A stretch of 64,000 nucleotides of DNA from Arthrobacter yangruifuii (lineage in GTDB: Bacteria; Actinomycetota; Actinomycetes; Actinomycetales; Micrococcaceae). Under the pieces are notes generated by a model. The model made no database searches, was not told where the DNA came from, and saw only the letters and a list, made by a program, of their open reading frames with translations. The stretch covers positions 186,001 to 250,000 of the forward strand of contig NZ_VTFX01000006.1 in assembly GCF_009192775.1 (NCBI RefSeq), written 5' to 3'. A program made the position numbers and the translations under genes. Shown here one piece after another: positions 1 to 8,525 of this stretch (position 1 is its first letter; each line of letters starts with the position of its first letter).

Positions 1-3000
1 GGCGGGCCGTGGATTTCCCCCGTGCCGGTGAAGGCTGGGACCGGGCCGTGGGAGAGAACTACTGGTTGACTCGTGAACCTGCCGCTTCGGACTGCTTCTC
101 GGAGCTGGCCACACTGCCGACGGACGGCACCGACGTGCTGGTGGTCCGGGATAACCAGGGTGCGTGGTGGGCCTACACTCCCGCCGGCGTCTGGCTGGGC
201 GCCGGTGCCGGACCCGGCCGCGCCATCTCGGTGCACCGGGAGAACCCGGAGGACCGGAACATCGCCGGTCAGGTAACCCGGCTCTCACACGCGCTCGGCC
301 GGTTCCTGGAGATTGACTACGTGTTCGGCCGCGCCGCCGTCGTCCGGGCCTCGGACGGGCGCCGGGCCGAGTACGGGTACGACGACGCCGGCCGGCTCGT
401 CAGCGTGACGACAGAGACCGGAACCCGCACGTACCGGTGGAACGACGCCGGGCTGATTGACGCCGTGTACTCCGCCGCCGGAGTGCTCGAGGCGGAAAAC
501 ACGTACGACGAGCAGGGCCGCGTCATCCTGCAGCTGACCCAGCACGGCCGACGCACCCGCTTCGCGTACCTGCCCGGACGGGTCACCGCGGTCTCGGATG
601 AGGACGGCACCCGTTCCAACTCCTGGATCGCGGATCCCAAAGGCCGGCTGGTCGGGGTGCTGGACTCCCATGATCAGCGCCAGTCCATGGCCTATGACCG
701 GCACGGCAATCTGGTCTCCCTGACCGAACGCGACGGATCCGTCACCGTCCACGCCTATGACCAGCGCGGCCGCCGCATCCGTACCGTGACGCCCGAGGGT
801 GCGGACCTGACCTACGGGTGGGACGAGCAGGACCGGATTACCACCCTGGTCACCGAAACCGGATCTGTCGTCACCTATGACTACGCGGATGATCTTTCCC
901 GCGATCCGGCGGCGATTAATGATCCCCTCGGAGGCCGCACGGAACTTCTCTGGCAGGACGGGCTCCTGGTACGGATCACGGATCCGGCCGGGGTAAGTGT
1001 CAGCGTCGAGTACAACGAGTACGGGGACCTCATTGCCACCCGCAATGCCCTAGGGGGCACCACCCGCATCCTCCGGGATTCCGCGGGCCGCCCCACCGCG
1101 GCCGTCACCCCGTCCGGCGCACGGACGCGCTTCACCTACAACGCGGCCGGGCTGCTGGAACGCCGCGTGGATCCTGACGGCGCAGTGTGGTCCTTTGCCT
1201 ATGACCCAGCCGGCCGGGTTGCCGCCGTCATCGCTCCGGACGGCGGCCGGACCGAATTGCAGTACGCCTCCAACGGCGAAATGGTCCGCTCCACGGATCC
1301 GCTGGGCCGCAGCACCGAGCGGGTGTTCGACGAGCTCGGCAACGTCGCCGAAGCGATCCTGCCGGACGGTGCCCGCTGGGGCTACACCCACGACACCCTC
1401 TCCCGCCTCACCCGGATCACGGATCCTGCCGGGAACGACTGGGCGCGGGAGTATGACAAGATCGGCAACCTGACTGCCGTCGTCGACCCGACCGGGGTGC
1501 GCGCGGAAGCTGCCATCGACCGGAAGTCCGGAACGGCCACCCTCGCCGACGCGTTCTCCTCCGCCACCTACAGTTTCGACGAATACGGGCGCCCGGTGCG
1601 TGCCGAAGCCGTGGACGGGTCCGCGGAGCTGACCACTTACGACGCCGCCGGGAATCCGGTGGAATTGATTGACGGCGAGGGCGGGCTGACTGTCCTGGGA
1701 CGTGACGTGGCGGGGAAAATCACCTCAGTTACGTCGCCGTCGGGTGCCGTTACCCGCTACGAGTACGACGCCTGTGGACGGCCTTGGAAGACCGTCGATC
1801 CCCTCGGCGCGGTCACTGAGCTGGCGTACGACGCCGACCAGCGGGTGGTTGCGCGCACCCTTCCCACCGGTGAGGTGGAGAGATTCGATTACGACGCCTG
1901 CGGCCGCCTGATCCTCAGTGTCACTCCCGGAAACGGGACGGCCCGGTACGGGTATGACAGGGTGGGCCGGCTCATCTTCTCGCAGGATCCCTGGTACGGG
2001 ACCCGGCGGTTCAAGTACAACACTGCAGGGGAACTGATCGAGACGACCAACGGCGTGGGCGGACGGACCCGGTTCGAGTACGACGTCCGCGGACGCCTGA
2101 CCCGCATCACCGATCCGCTGGGCGGGGTCATTACCCGCACGTATACGGAGATCGATAAGGTCAGTTCCGTGACCGACCCGCTTGGCCGGGTCACCACCGC
2201 TACCTACGATCCTGCGGGACGTCAGGTGTCCCAGACGGACCCCGACGGGAACACCACCACCTGGACCTACGACGCCGCCGGCCGGGAAACCACCACCTCC
2301 CACAACGGAACGCTGCTGGGCTCCATCAGCCGCGATGCCTTGAACCGCCGTGTGGTGATCAGTGACGGGACGGGGACGGACGGGCTGGCGGTAGAGCATG
2401 AGTTTGAATGGAACCGGCGCGGCCAGCTCATCTCCCGCACCCGTGGCGGGCAGGGGATGTCCTGGTCGTATGACGCCGACGGAAACCGTACCGGCTTCAC
2501 CGACACCACCGGGACCACCACCCGTTACACCCGTGACGCCGCAGGCCGGGTCACGGGCGTCAGCAATTCCCGGCTGGGTGACGCGTCATTCACCCATGAC
2601 CGGTCCGGCCGACTGACGGCAGCGACGGCCGGCGAGCTGGTGCAGGAGTGGGTCTACCGCAACGGCCACCTGTTTGAACACACCCGTGCCGACCGCACCG
2701 CGCCGGGAACGGCCGACACCACGCTGATCGGCCGGGATGACGACGGCCGGATCACCGGCCTGACCCGGGCGGGCGCTGTCACCCGGTACAGCTACGACGG
2801 GGCGGGACAGTTGATTGCTGCCGCCACGACAGACAGGTCCGGGACGTCCTCGGACTCGCAGTGGGAGTACGACGCCGGTGGCCGGCTGGTCCGCGAAAGC
2901 ACCTCAGCAGGGCTGCGGGTCTACGAATATGACGACGCCGGCCAGTTGACGGCGGTTGTCGAAGCGGACGGGGCCCGGACGGAATACGTCCATGACGGAC

Positions 3001-4421
3001 TCGGCCGCCGGGTCCGGAGCATCGGCCCTGACGGATCCTGGGTTGAATATGCCTGGGGTGCCACAGGATACCTGCAGGCCACCGCCGAACACGCGCCGGA
3101 CGGGACCGTGCGCTCGCAACACCGGATGTGGACGGACGTGTTGGGTGAACTGGCTTCCGTTGACGGGTGCCCGGTGTGGTGGGATACCGCCAAGCCGGTG
3201 CCCACCCTGGCGGGCCTCGGTACGGAGCAGGTCCTTTCACTGCCCGGCGGTGTGACTGGTTTCGGAGATGCCTGGATCAGCCCGAACTGGCGTGCCGCCC
3301 GGCCCACAGGTCAAACCGATCCCTGGGCGGTGCTGGGTGCATCGGCTATCCCCGAAGCAGGCTTCTCCATCGAGGGCAGCGCAGCAGCTGCGATGTCCGG
3401 TGGAGATAGGGCAACGGGGCTGACCGGCGTGCTGCCTGCGGGCATCAGCCTGACCGGAAACGGCGGGCTGGACATTGCGGGTCTGGAATGGCTGGGCAGG
3501 CGTGCCTTTGACCCTGCGACCCGTGGCTTCCTGTCCACCGACCCGTTGGCACCCGTACTGGGGGCGGGCTGGGACGGCAACCCCTACGCCTACGCCGGCA
3601 ACAACCCGCTGAATGCCACAGACCCGACGGGTCTGCAGCCGCTCACGGACGCGCAGCTGCAGGAATTCACCAACGCTCATCAAGGGGACTGGGAGACCAT
3701 TCTCGGAGTGGGCATGATCGTCGCCGGAACGATTCTTGCGTGTTCCGGCGTGGGCAGCGGTTTGGGAATGATACTGCTGGCCGGTGCCCTGTCGGGCGGG
3801 GGATGGTCCCTGGTGGGGCAGAAGTCCGCAGACCCGAACAAACCAATCGACTGGGGCAAATTCGCCGTGGACTCCACTATCGGGGCGGTCTCAGGTCTGG
3901 CGGGCTGGGGCGCCGGAAAAGCGCTGACTCAAGCTATACCTCGGGCGACTCAACTCGCTTCGAGCGCGGGGCAGGCAGGTTACAAGGCGACGGAGTCCGT
4001 CATTAAAGCCGCCGTTACCCCGGTGGGACAGGAAGCAATTAAATCCGGAGTGTCCGGGGCAACGAGCAACTTCTTCGACTATACGACTGACCAGGACAAC
4101 AAAGATAAATCGGTGACAGGCGCTTTCCACGCCGCTACCACAGGTTTTGCAACCAACGTCGGGTTCAGCGCGGTCAGCAGCAAGCTGACCGAGCACATTC
4201 CCTCGCTCATGCCAATGCCTTATGCGGGACAGCACGCTGCCCCCACCGTCCCGATCAGGGTTAGAGTGGCGGAGGAATTAGTCGACCGCACCGTGGGCGT
4301 CGGCGGAAGCCTCGCGAACGAGGCGCTTCGGCCCGAGGGGCAGTTCAGAAACGAAGACGACAAATTCGATTTGACGAATGTAGGGATGACAGGTCTTCAG
4401 GGATTGGCTAGCGGCACCTAG
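1..4421 (+). CDS. RHS/YD-repeat protein, 5' end outside the window
   Basis: This is a large RHS-family protein, of which about 1,470 residues are visible. Dozens of YD repeats of the form G-x-x-x-x-x-Y-D-x-x-G-R fill roughly residues 90-1080. They are followed by the family's closing core motif (GFLSTDPLAP, then NPYAYAGNNPLNATDPTG) near residue 1185. RHS repeats form a hollow shell around a variable C-terminal domain that is often a toxin. Here the tail after the core is about 265 residues. It starts with Gly/Ala-rich hydrophobic stretches (ILGVGMIVAGTILACSGVG) and ends in GLASGT, and I recognise no nuclease or deaminase motif in it. The frame is open to the first base and the visible N-terminus already looks like RHS interior, so the true start and any DUF6531 or secretion domain lie upstream. 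The last 500 bases look less GC-rich than the repeats. A small membrane-protein gene follows 69 bases later and could encode immunity. Confidence 0.9.
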   Translation, partial: RAVDFPRAGEGWDRAVGENYWLTREPAASDCFSELATLPTDGTDVLVVRDNQGAWWAYTPAGVWLGAGAGPGRAISVHRENPEDRNIAGQVTRLSHALGRFLEIDYVFGRAAVVRASDGRRAEYGYDDAGRLVSVTTETGTRTYRWNDAGLIDAVYSAAGVLEAENTYDEQGRVILQLTQHGRRTRFAYLPGRVTAVSDEDGTRSNSWIADPKGRLVGVLDSHDQRQSMAYDRHGNLVSLTERDGSVTVHAYDQRGRRIRTVTPEGADLTYGWDEQDRITTLVTETGSVVTYDYADDLSRDPAAINDPLGGRTELLWQDGLLVRITDPAGVSVSVEYNEYGDLIATRNALGGTTRILRDSAGRPTAAVTPSGARTRFTYNAAGLLERRVDPDGAVWSFAYDPAGRVAAVIAPDGGRTELQYASNGEMVRSTDPLGRSTERVFDELGNVAEAILPDGARWGYTHDTLSRLTRITDPAGNDWAREYDKIGNLTAVVDPTGVRAEAAIDRKSGTATLADAFSSATYSFDEYGRPVRAEAVDGSAELTTYDAAGNPVELIDGEGGLTVLGRDVAGKITSVTSPSGAVTRYEYDACGRPWKTVDPLGAVTELAYDADQRVVARTLPTGEVERFDYDACGRLILSVTPGNGTARYGYDRVGRLIFSQDPWYGTRRFKYNTAGELIETTNGVGGRTRFEYDVRGRLTRITDPLGGVITRTYTEIDKVSSVTDPLGRVTTATYDPAGRQVSQTDPDGNTTTWTYDAAGRETTTSHNGTLLGSISRDALNRRVVISDGTGTDGLAVEHEFEWNRRGQLISRTRGGQGMSWSYDADGNRTGFTDTTGTTTRYTRDAAGRVTGVSNSRLGDASFTHDRSGRLTAATAGELVQEWVYRNGHLFEHTRADRTAPGTADTTLIGRDDDGRITGLTRAGAVTRYSYDGAGQLIAAATTDRSGTSSDSQWEYDAGGRLVRESTSAGLRVYEYDDAGQLTAVVEADGARTEYVHDGLGRRVRSIGPDGSWVEYAWGATGYLQATAEHAPDGTVRSQHRMWTDVLGELASVDGCPVWWDTAKPVPTLAGLGTEQVLSLPGGVTGFGDAWISPNWRAARPTGQTDPWAVLGASAIPEAGFSIEGSAAAAMSGGDRATGLTGVLPAGISLTGNGGLDIAGLEWLGRRAFDPATRGFLSTDPLAPVLGAGWDGNPYAYAGNNPLNATDPTGLQPLTDAQLQEFTNAHQGDWETILGVGMIVAGTILACSGVGSGLGMILLAGALSGGGWSLVGQKSADPNKPIDWGKFAVDSTIGAVSGLAGWGAGKALTQAIPRATQLASSAGQAGYKATESVIKAAVTPVGQEAIKSGVSGATSNFFDYTTDQDNKDKSVTGAFHAATTGFATNVGFSAVSSKLTEHIPSLMPMPYAGQHAAPTVPIRVRVAEELVDRTVGVGGSLANEALRPEGQFRNEDDKFDLTNVGMTGLQGLASGT

Positions 4422-4490
4422 GGACCTGTTTGCGCCCCGAGCGGGCCATAAATCACAGGACTCCACCCCCTGAAGGAAACGAAGGAAGAC

Positions 4491-4970
4491 GTGCAGCCAG
4501 AAAATGAAATGAACGATTCACCGTCAGCCGGGCACGCGGGTCGGCATCGTCCAACGGGCAAGCCACCGGTGCTGGGACGGGGGAAGGTCTGGTTTCTCCG
4601 GACGGTGATCCTCGGTGTCGTTTTTCTGGGCCTGCTGCTCGTTGCAGGTCCCCTCACGATCACCGCCTGGGACAGCAATGACAGTCATCGGGCATCGATT
4701 GCATGCACGGTCACCGAGGCGAATGGAAGATATGAACATGGAAGTTCAAAGACCCCGTCGTATTGGGGGGTGAACATCAAAACTTCAGACTGTAGCCAGC
4801 TGCTGTTGATCAGAGGCATTGATGAATCCAACAACGAAGCCGTGGAATCAGAGCTGGCACCGGGATCACGGTTCAGCTTCGAAATCGGAGAGGGCGCCAA
4901 CAGCATGCGCTGGCTCACGGTTCGCCTCGGCATGACGACTGAAGTCTTCTCTTTCGAGAAAATAGGCTGA
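4491..4970 (+). CDS. Small membrane-anchored protein; candidate RHS immunity protein
   Basis: A 159-residue protein of unknown family. The first 33 residues are polar. One hydrophobic segment follows at about 35-57 (VILGVVFLGLLLVAGPLTI), then an outward-facing domain of about 100 residues with two cysteines (near residues 71 and 100) that could form a disulfide. The GTG start at 4491 is preceded by a purine-rich GAAGGAAG ribosome site; an in-frame ATG at 4509 is the alternative. It lies 69 bases behind the RHS gene on the same strand, and its base composition is less GC-rich than the surroundings, like the RHS tail. Small genes directly after RHS toxins commonly encode the cognate immunity protein, so that role is inferred from position only. 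No sequence motif confirms it. Confidence 0.65.
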   Translation: MQPENEMNDSPSAGHAGRHRPTGKPPVLGRGKVWFLRTVILGVVFLGLLLVAGPLTITAWDSNDSHRASIACTVTEANGRYEHGSSKTPSYWGVNIKTSDCSQLLLIRGIDESNNEAVESELAPGSRFSFEIGEGANSMRWLTVRLGMTTEVFSFEKIG

Positions 4971-5052
4971 CCGCGCTCCGTCCGGGAAACCACTACCGGC
5001 TGGTACGGCGGCGGCGGAGCGGACGGCACCCCTGGTTCCTCCGGACGAAGCA

Positions 5053-5095
5053 AAAGACCCCGGTTCCCTTGCAAAACAAGGGAACCGGGGTCTTT
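5053..5095 (-). terminator. Rho-independent terminator after tRNA-Ser(CGA)
   Basis: Perfect inverted repeat with 19-base arms (AAAGACCCCGGTTCCCTTG and its complement) around a five-base loop. Read leftward it ends in a T run, so it terminates the tRNA transcript. It also has T's on the other side and could serve rightward transcription from the small gene ending at 4970. Confidence 0.85.
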
Positions 5096-5101
5096 CTCAT
5101 C

Positions 5102-5191
5102 TGGCGGTGACGGTGGGATTTGAACCCACGTTGGCTTTTACACCAAACAACATTTCGAGTGTTGCACCTTCGGCCGCTCGGACACGTCACC
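5102..5191 (-). tRNA. tRNA-Ser (anticodon CGA)
   Basis: Ninety-base class II tRNA on the minus strand. It begins GGTGACGTGTCCGAGCGG, has anticodon stem CAACA/TGTTG around loop CTCGAAA (anticodon CGA, reading UCG), a long variable arm, the T-arm GGGTTCAAATCCC, and an encoded CCA. The long variable arm fits serine. Confidence 0.95.
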
Positions 5192-5255
5192 AACGCGTCA
5201 ACCTTACCGGGTCGAAGCCCCAACTCCCAAAAGCAGCGCAGCCAGCACCCTCGAA

Positions 5256-5741
5256 CTAGAGGTCGACGACGTCGTTCTTGCCGATGTCGGGGGTGCCTCC
5301 GGTGACGGCGGCCTTGCCGATCTTGAACAGGCTGGCGATCTTGGGTTCATCGGATGCCCAGTATTCGGCGGTGTCCGAGTCCACCTTGAGCAGAGCCACC
5401 GAGGGGTCTTCGCGGCCCTTCTCGAACCAACCCTCCACCGAGGTCTTCCACAAGGAGGAGATCTTCCCCTGGTCCTTGGTCAGCGTGGCCGTGCCGCTGA
5501 TGGACAGGAAGCCCTCCGAGTCATTGATGGCGACATTCACGTGCGGATTGGCACGGACCTCGTCGGCTTTGGGGGAGGGGTCCGGCGTGAAGAACCAGAG
5601 GTTGCCGTCCGCATCCGCCTCCTGCAGCTGCAGCGGCCGGCTGACCAGGTTTCCCTGCAGGTCCACGGTGGTGAGCGTGGCGATCTTGGCCTTCTCGAGA
5701 ATCTTGACGACAGTGTCGCGTCCATCCTGCTCTGATGCCAT
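5256..5741 (-). CDS. Pyridoxamine 5'-phosphate oxidase-family (general stress protein 26-like) protein
   Basis: A 161-residue protein of the FMN-binding split-barrel fold. Visible family signs are an N-terminal helix followed by KIATLTTVDLQGNLVSRPLQ (about residues 18-37), WFFTPDPSPKADEV (about 48-61), NPHVNVAINDSEGFLSISGTA (about 65-85), and a Trp-rich helix SLWKTSVEGWF near residue 100. The motif order matches the GSP26/Pyridox_ox_2 group that is common in actinobacteria. Members of this fold bind FMN, F420 or heme, and the cofactor here cannot be decided. An AAGGAG ribosome site stands eight bases before the ATG. It is a single gene 70 bases downstream of tadA on the same strand. A role in stress response is inferred from the family name only. 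Confidence 0.85.
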   Translation of the reverse strand: MASEQDGRDTVVKILEKAKIATLTTVDLQGNLVSRPLQLQEADADGNLWFFTPDPSPKADEVRANPHVNVAINDSEGFLSISGTATLTKDQGKISSLWKTSVEGWFEKGREDPSVALLKVDSDTAEYWASDEPKIASLFKIGKAAVTGGTPDIGKNDVVDL

Positions 5742-5811
5742 TGCGGAAACTCCTTGGGTTGTAGCGGTCCGGAATTCGTAAGCCTACGTATAAATACCGC
5801 CGCGGGGAACG

Positions 5812-6291
5812 TTAGGAGTTGCGCTTTGAGCCGAAGAAGTCCCGCAGCAGGCGTGCGGCTTCCTCTTCGCGTACGCCGGGGAACACCTCCACCCAGTGGT
5901 TCAGGCGCCGCTCACGCAGGATGTCGAACACGGAACCGGAGGCTCCTGCCTTCTCGTCCCACGCCCCGAACACCACCCGGGGCACCCGGGCAAGCACAAT
6001 GGCTCCGGCGCACATGGCGCACGGTTCCAAAGTGACCACCAGCGTGCAGCCGGCCAGGCGCCATTCACCCACCTTGGCGGCGGCGTCGCGGATGGCGAGC
6101 ACCTCCGCATGGGCGGTCGGGTCTCCGGTGGCCTCCCGCTCATTGCGCCCGGTGCCCAGCACCTCTCCGTCCGGTCCCAGGACGACGGCGCCGATGGGTA
6201 CGTCGCCGGTTTCCAGCGCCCGGCGGGCCTCGGCCAGGGCAAGGTCCATCCAGGCCTCGTGTGTTCGGGAAAGAGACTCCATGCCTGCCAT
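5812..6291 (-). CDS. tadA: tRNA-specific adenosine deaminase TadA
   Basis: This enzyme deaminates adenosine to inosine at the wobble position (A34) of tRNA-Arg(ACG), so one tRNA can read several CGN codons. The 159-residue protein has the zinc deaminase signature: HAEVLAI, with zinc ligand His61 and proton shuttle Glu63, and PCAMCAG, with zinc ligands Cys91 and Cys94. The usual length is 150-170 residues. I chose the ATG at 6291 because it follows a GGGGGA stretch and gives a normal N-terminus. A longer open frame to 6396 would overlap the divergent upp gene by 39 bases. A plausible substrate, tRNA-Arg(ACG), is encoded at 14463-14538 in this window. The gene is divergent from upp. Confidence 0.93.
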   Translation of the reverse strand: MAGMESLSRTHEAWMDLALAEARRALETGDVPIGAVVLGPDGEVLGTGRNEREATGDPTAHAEVLAIRDAAAKVGEWRLAGCTLVVTLEPCAMCAGAIVLARVPRVVFGAWDEKAGASGSVFDILRERRLNHWVEVFPGVREEEAARLLRDFFGSKRNS

Positions 6292-6345
6292 CGTCCCCCA
6301 TGTCCGCACACCCGGGCGAACGCAGAAAGGGGAGGGCTGCAATGG

Positions 6346-6351
6346 TAGTTT
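6346..6351 (+). promoter_or_regulatory. -10 element of a probable leaderless upp promoter
   Basis: TAGTTT fits the actinobacterial -10 form TANNNT and lies exactly six bases before the upp ATG at 6358, so transcription would begin at the start codon. There is no Shine-Dalgarno between them. Several other genes in the window show the same spacing. Confidence 0.5.
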
Positions 6352-6357
6352 TGAAGT

Positions 6358-6990
6358 ATGCGCGTACTTGTAGTGGATCACCCCCTCGTTGCCCACAAAC
6401 TCACCGTTCTCCGCGACAAGGACACCCCGTCACCGATCTTCCGGCAGTTGACGGAAGAATTGGTCACCCTGCTGGCCTATGAAGCCACCCGGACCGTCCG
6501 CGTGGAGCCGGTTCCGATCGAGACTCCCGTCACCTCCGCCGTCGGCACGGGCCTGGTCAAGCCGACCCCGCTGGTGGTTCCCATCCTGCGCGCCGGCCTT
6601 GGCATGCTCGAAGGCATGACCCGCCTGGTCCCCACGGCCGAGGTCGGGTTCCTGGGCATGGCCCGGAATGAAGAAACACTGGAAGCCATCACCTACGCCG
6701 AGCGGCTTCCGGATGACCTCACCGGCCGCCAGGTCTTCGTCCTGGATCCAATGCTGGCCACCGGCGGTACCCTGCGCGAAGCCATCAAGTTCATGTTCAA
6801 GCGCGGCGCAGCCGAGGTCATCTGCATCTGCCTGCTTGCCGCTCCGGAAGGCCTCTCCGTGCTCCAGGAGGAGCTGCAGGACGCTAACGTCACCGTGGTC
6901 CTGGCCTCCATCGACGAACGCCTTGACGAGAACGCCTACATCGTTCCGGGTCTGGGCGACGCCGGAGACCGTCTGTACGGCATCGTCTAA
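6358..6990 (+). CDS. upp: Uracil phosphoribosyltransferase
   Basis: This salvage enzyme makes UMP from uracil and PRPP in the cytoplasm. The 210-residue length is standard. The PRPP-binding loop [11 protein letters not shown] is at about residues 128-138, [10 protein letters not shown] at about 74-83 is the conserved substrate loop, and the C-terminal [12 protein letters not shown] is the uracil-binding signature of the family. The gene stands alone between divergent tadA and a strong terminator at 7093. No ribosome site is visible. A TAGTTT box six bases before the ATG suggests a leaderless transcript. Confidence 0.97.
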   Translation: MRVLVVDHPLVAHKLTVLRDKDTPSPIFRQLTEELVTLLAYEATRTVRVEPVPIETPVTSAVGTGLVKPTPLVVPILRAGLGMLEGMTRLVPTAEVGFLGMARNEETLEAITYAERLPDDLTGRQVFVLDPMLATGGTLREAIKFMFKRGAAEVICICLLAAPEGLSVLQEELQDANVTVVLASIDERLDENAYIVPGLGDAGDRLYGIV

Positions 6991-7058
6991 CTCCGACGCC
7001 GGCCCGCCGCCGCACCTGTGGGCGGCGGCATGGCGCTTGCAGCGGCACATACCAGTAC

Positions 7059-7073
7059 GTCCACTATGTGGAC
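7059..7073. promoter_or_regulatory. Perfect 15-bp palindrome, possible operator
   Basis: GTCCAC-TAT-GTGGAC is a perfect inverted repeat between upp and its terminator. Its first 12 bases recur at 7265-7276 in the next intergenic region. The pair resembles a repressor site of the IclR/GntR style, but no regulator can be assigned. Confidence 0.35.
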
Positions 7074-7092
7074 AGCCAGTTGATGCTTGACG

Positions 7093-7135
7093 AGCATCCG
7101 CTCCGTAAATGCACTTACGGAGCGGATGCTTTTTT
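7093..7135 (+). terminator. Rho-independent terminator after upp
   Basis: Perfect 16-base stem AGCATCCGCTCCGTAA with its complement around a six-base loop, followed by six T's. Confidence 0.9.
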
Positions 7136-7545
7136 GTTGCTGCCACTCAATATTGCCCCGAGGCGGGCCCATGTTTGAGCGAAATTGATTTAGGACTTAT
7201 ACATATCCACGCATACCTATTCATGGCTACTTACTGTGAAGTGCGTCACAAAACGACACATATGGTCCACTATGTGAGACAAACGAACCATTATTACTTG
7301 CGCGACATCCTTTGTTACATGCAATAATCCGGAGTGTGAACACCAACACGGCAGCATCAGTCGCAGTCTTCGCCGGTGGCCTTCCAGCCGCGGAGGAGAC
7401 TAGCTGTTGTCGAATGCATACCTCTGGAACCACCCCCATCCATAGGTAAGACTCAGGCCCGCCACGGGCATAATAGGCGCCGTCTCGACCGGGCACACCC
7501 CCAGCAATCGAGCCGTGATGACGTCAATTCACGATGAGGTCCCAC
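7136..7545. promoter_or_regulatory. AT-rich 410-bp intergenic region before the winged-helix gene
   Basis: No gene is supported here. The stretch from about 7180 to 7330 is clearly AT-richer than the rest of the window. It holds a perfect CRP-type site (7235-7250), a copy of GTCCACTATGTG (7265-7276), and a possible promoter with TTGCGC at 7298-7303 and AATAAT at 7323-7328. The following 200 bases look like leader sequence for the gene starting at 7546. Confidence 0.5.
7235..7250. promoter_or_regulatory. CRP/GlxR-type binding site
   Basis: TGTGAAGTGCGTCACA is an exact match to TGTGA-N6-TCACA, the consensus bound by CRP and actinobacterial GlxR. It is about 310 bases upstream of the winged-helix gene. 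Confidence 0.6.
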
Positions 7546-8427
7546 ATGTCAGTAGCATCCGGTTACGTCCACATCTCCCTGCGCAATGCGCAGAACCGCG
7601 CCGGAGCAGGTTCCCCGCGCCAATCCGCCGGAGCGTTTTCCGGCGGCTATGGCGGAGCGCAGTTCGGGAACCAGTCCTACAACGTTCCCCCCACCAGCGG
7701 CACCGGCGCGCGCCGGCTTCGGGCCGTATCCGGCCAGGATGCGAACCCCGTCTCCGCCCCCATGACCGCCCCCATGCAGGTGGTCACACCTAACGGCATT
7801 CCGGGACCGCAGTCCGTCAGCAATGACACTGCTGCACGCGGATTTGTTATTTACGTTGGCCTTGACGAGGACAGTGCTGCAGCCAACGGGACGTCCCTGA
7901 GCAAGCTCGCCTCCGAAATCCGGGCGCACGTCCAGAGCCTGGTTCCCACTGCCCAGACCCATGCCGCCGTAGCGCTTGCCCCTGCCAATGCCACCGGCAG
8001 GGATATCGACGTCGTCCGTCAGGCTCTCGGAGATCCCACGGCCGCCCGGCGGCAGCCCGCTCCGCAGCATGCACCCGCACCCCAGCCTCCGGCCGCCCTC
8101 CGCCCCACAGGCGTCCTGATTGACCTGTCGCGCCGCGAGGTGCACCTTGACGGGGACACGCTGAACCTGACGTTCAAGGAGTTCGAACTGCTGAACTACC
8201 TCGTCGAAAACGGAAGCCGCACGGTCGGACGCGAAGAGCTGCTCGCCGGCTTGTGGCGCAACGCCGAGGAGGTGCCGAACGAACGCACCATTGACGTCCA
8301 CATCCGGCGCCTGCGCTCCAAACTGGGCCGTCTGGCCAACACTGTCCGCACGGTCCGCGGACAGGGGTACCGGTTCTACGAGCACCCCGAAGTGGTTGTC
8401 TGGGCCGCGCCCGAGTACAGCATCTAG
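7546..8427 (+). CDS. OmpR-type winged-helix DNA-binding protein without a receiver domain
   Basis: A 293-residue protein with a C-terminal winged-helix domain (about residues 185-283) of the OmpR/PhoB class. Visible signs are VLIDLSRREVHLDG, LTFKEFELLNYLVENG, VGREELLAGLW, RTIDVHIRRLRSKLG and TVRGQGYRF. There is no phospho-receiver domain. The first 85 residues are Gly/Ser/Pro-rich and probably disordered. Residues 90-165 (from GFVIYVGLDEDSA) could be a small alpha/beta domain of unknown role, followed by a Pro/Ala/Gln linker. It probably binds DNA as a transcription factor, but the signal it senses is unknown. The ATG at 7546 is preferred to one at 7534 because GAGG lies six bases before it. 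The upstream region has a consensus CRP-type site, so carbon-status control is plausible. Confidence 0.85.
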   Translation: MSVASGYVHISLRNAQNRAGAGSPRQSAGAFSGGYGGAQFGNQSYNVPPTSGTGARRLRAVSGQDANPVSAPMTAPMQVVTPNGIPGPQSVSNDTAARGFVIYVGLDEDSAAANGTSLSKLASEIRAHVQSLVPTAQTHAAVALAPANATGRDIDVVRQALGDPTAARRQPAPQHAPAPQPPAALRPTGVLIDLSRREVHLDGDTLNLTFKEFELLNYLVENGSRTVGREELLAGLWRNAEEVPNERTIDVHIRRLRSKLGRLANTVRTVRGQGYRFYEHPEVVVWAAPEYSI

Positions 8428-8432
8428 CCTCT

Positions 8433-8465
8433 AGCATCGTCAGCATCGTCAGCATCGTCAGCATT
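8433..8465. repeat. Tandem 9-bp repeat
   Basis: The unit AGCATCGTC occurs three times in a row, followed by a fourth partial unit (AGCATT). It lies just behind the stop codon of the winged-helix gene and before the SixA-like gene. Confidence 0.85.
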
Positions 8466-8525
8466 GACGCACCGCGGCCGGTCCGCGGACGGAGTGGGGG
8501 CTCCGTCCGCGGCTAGACTTGGCGA

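Noticed and set aside
5102-5191. tRNA-Ser(CGA) beside the RHS gene as an integration site
   Set aside because: No direct repeat of the tRNA 3' end, integrase gene or other mobile-element gene was seen nearby.
6292-6396. Longer TadA N-terminus beginning at 6396
   Set aside because: It would overlap the divergent upp gene and add a sequence unlike TadA; the ATG at 6291 gives the standard length.
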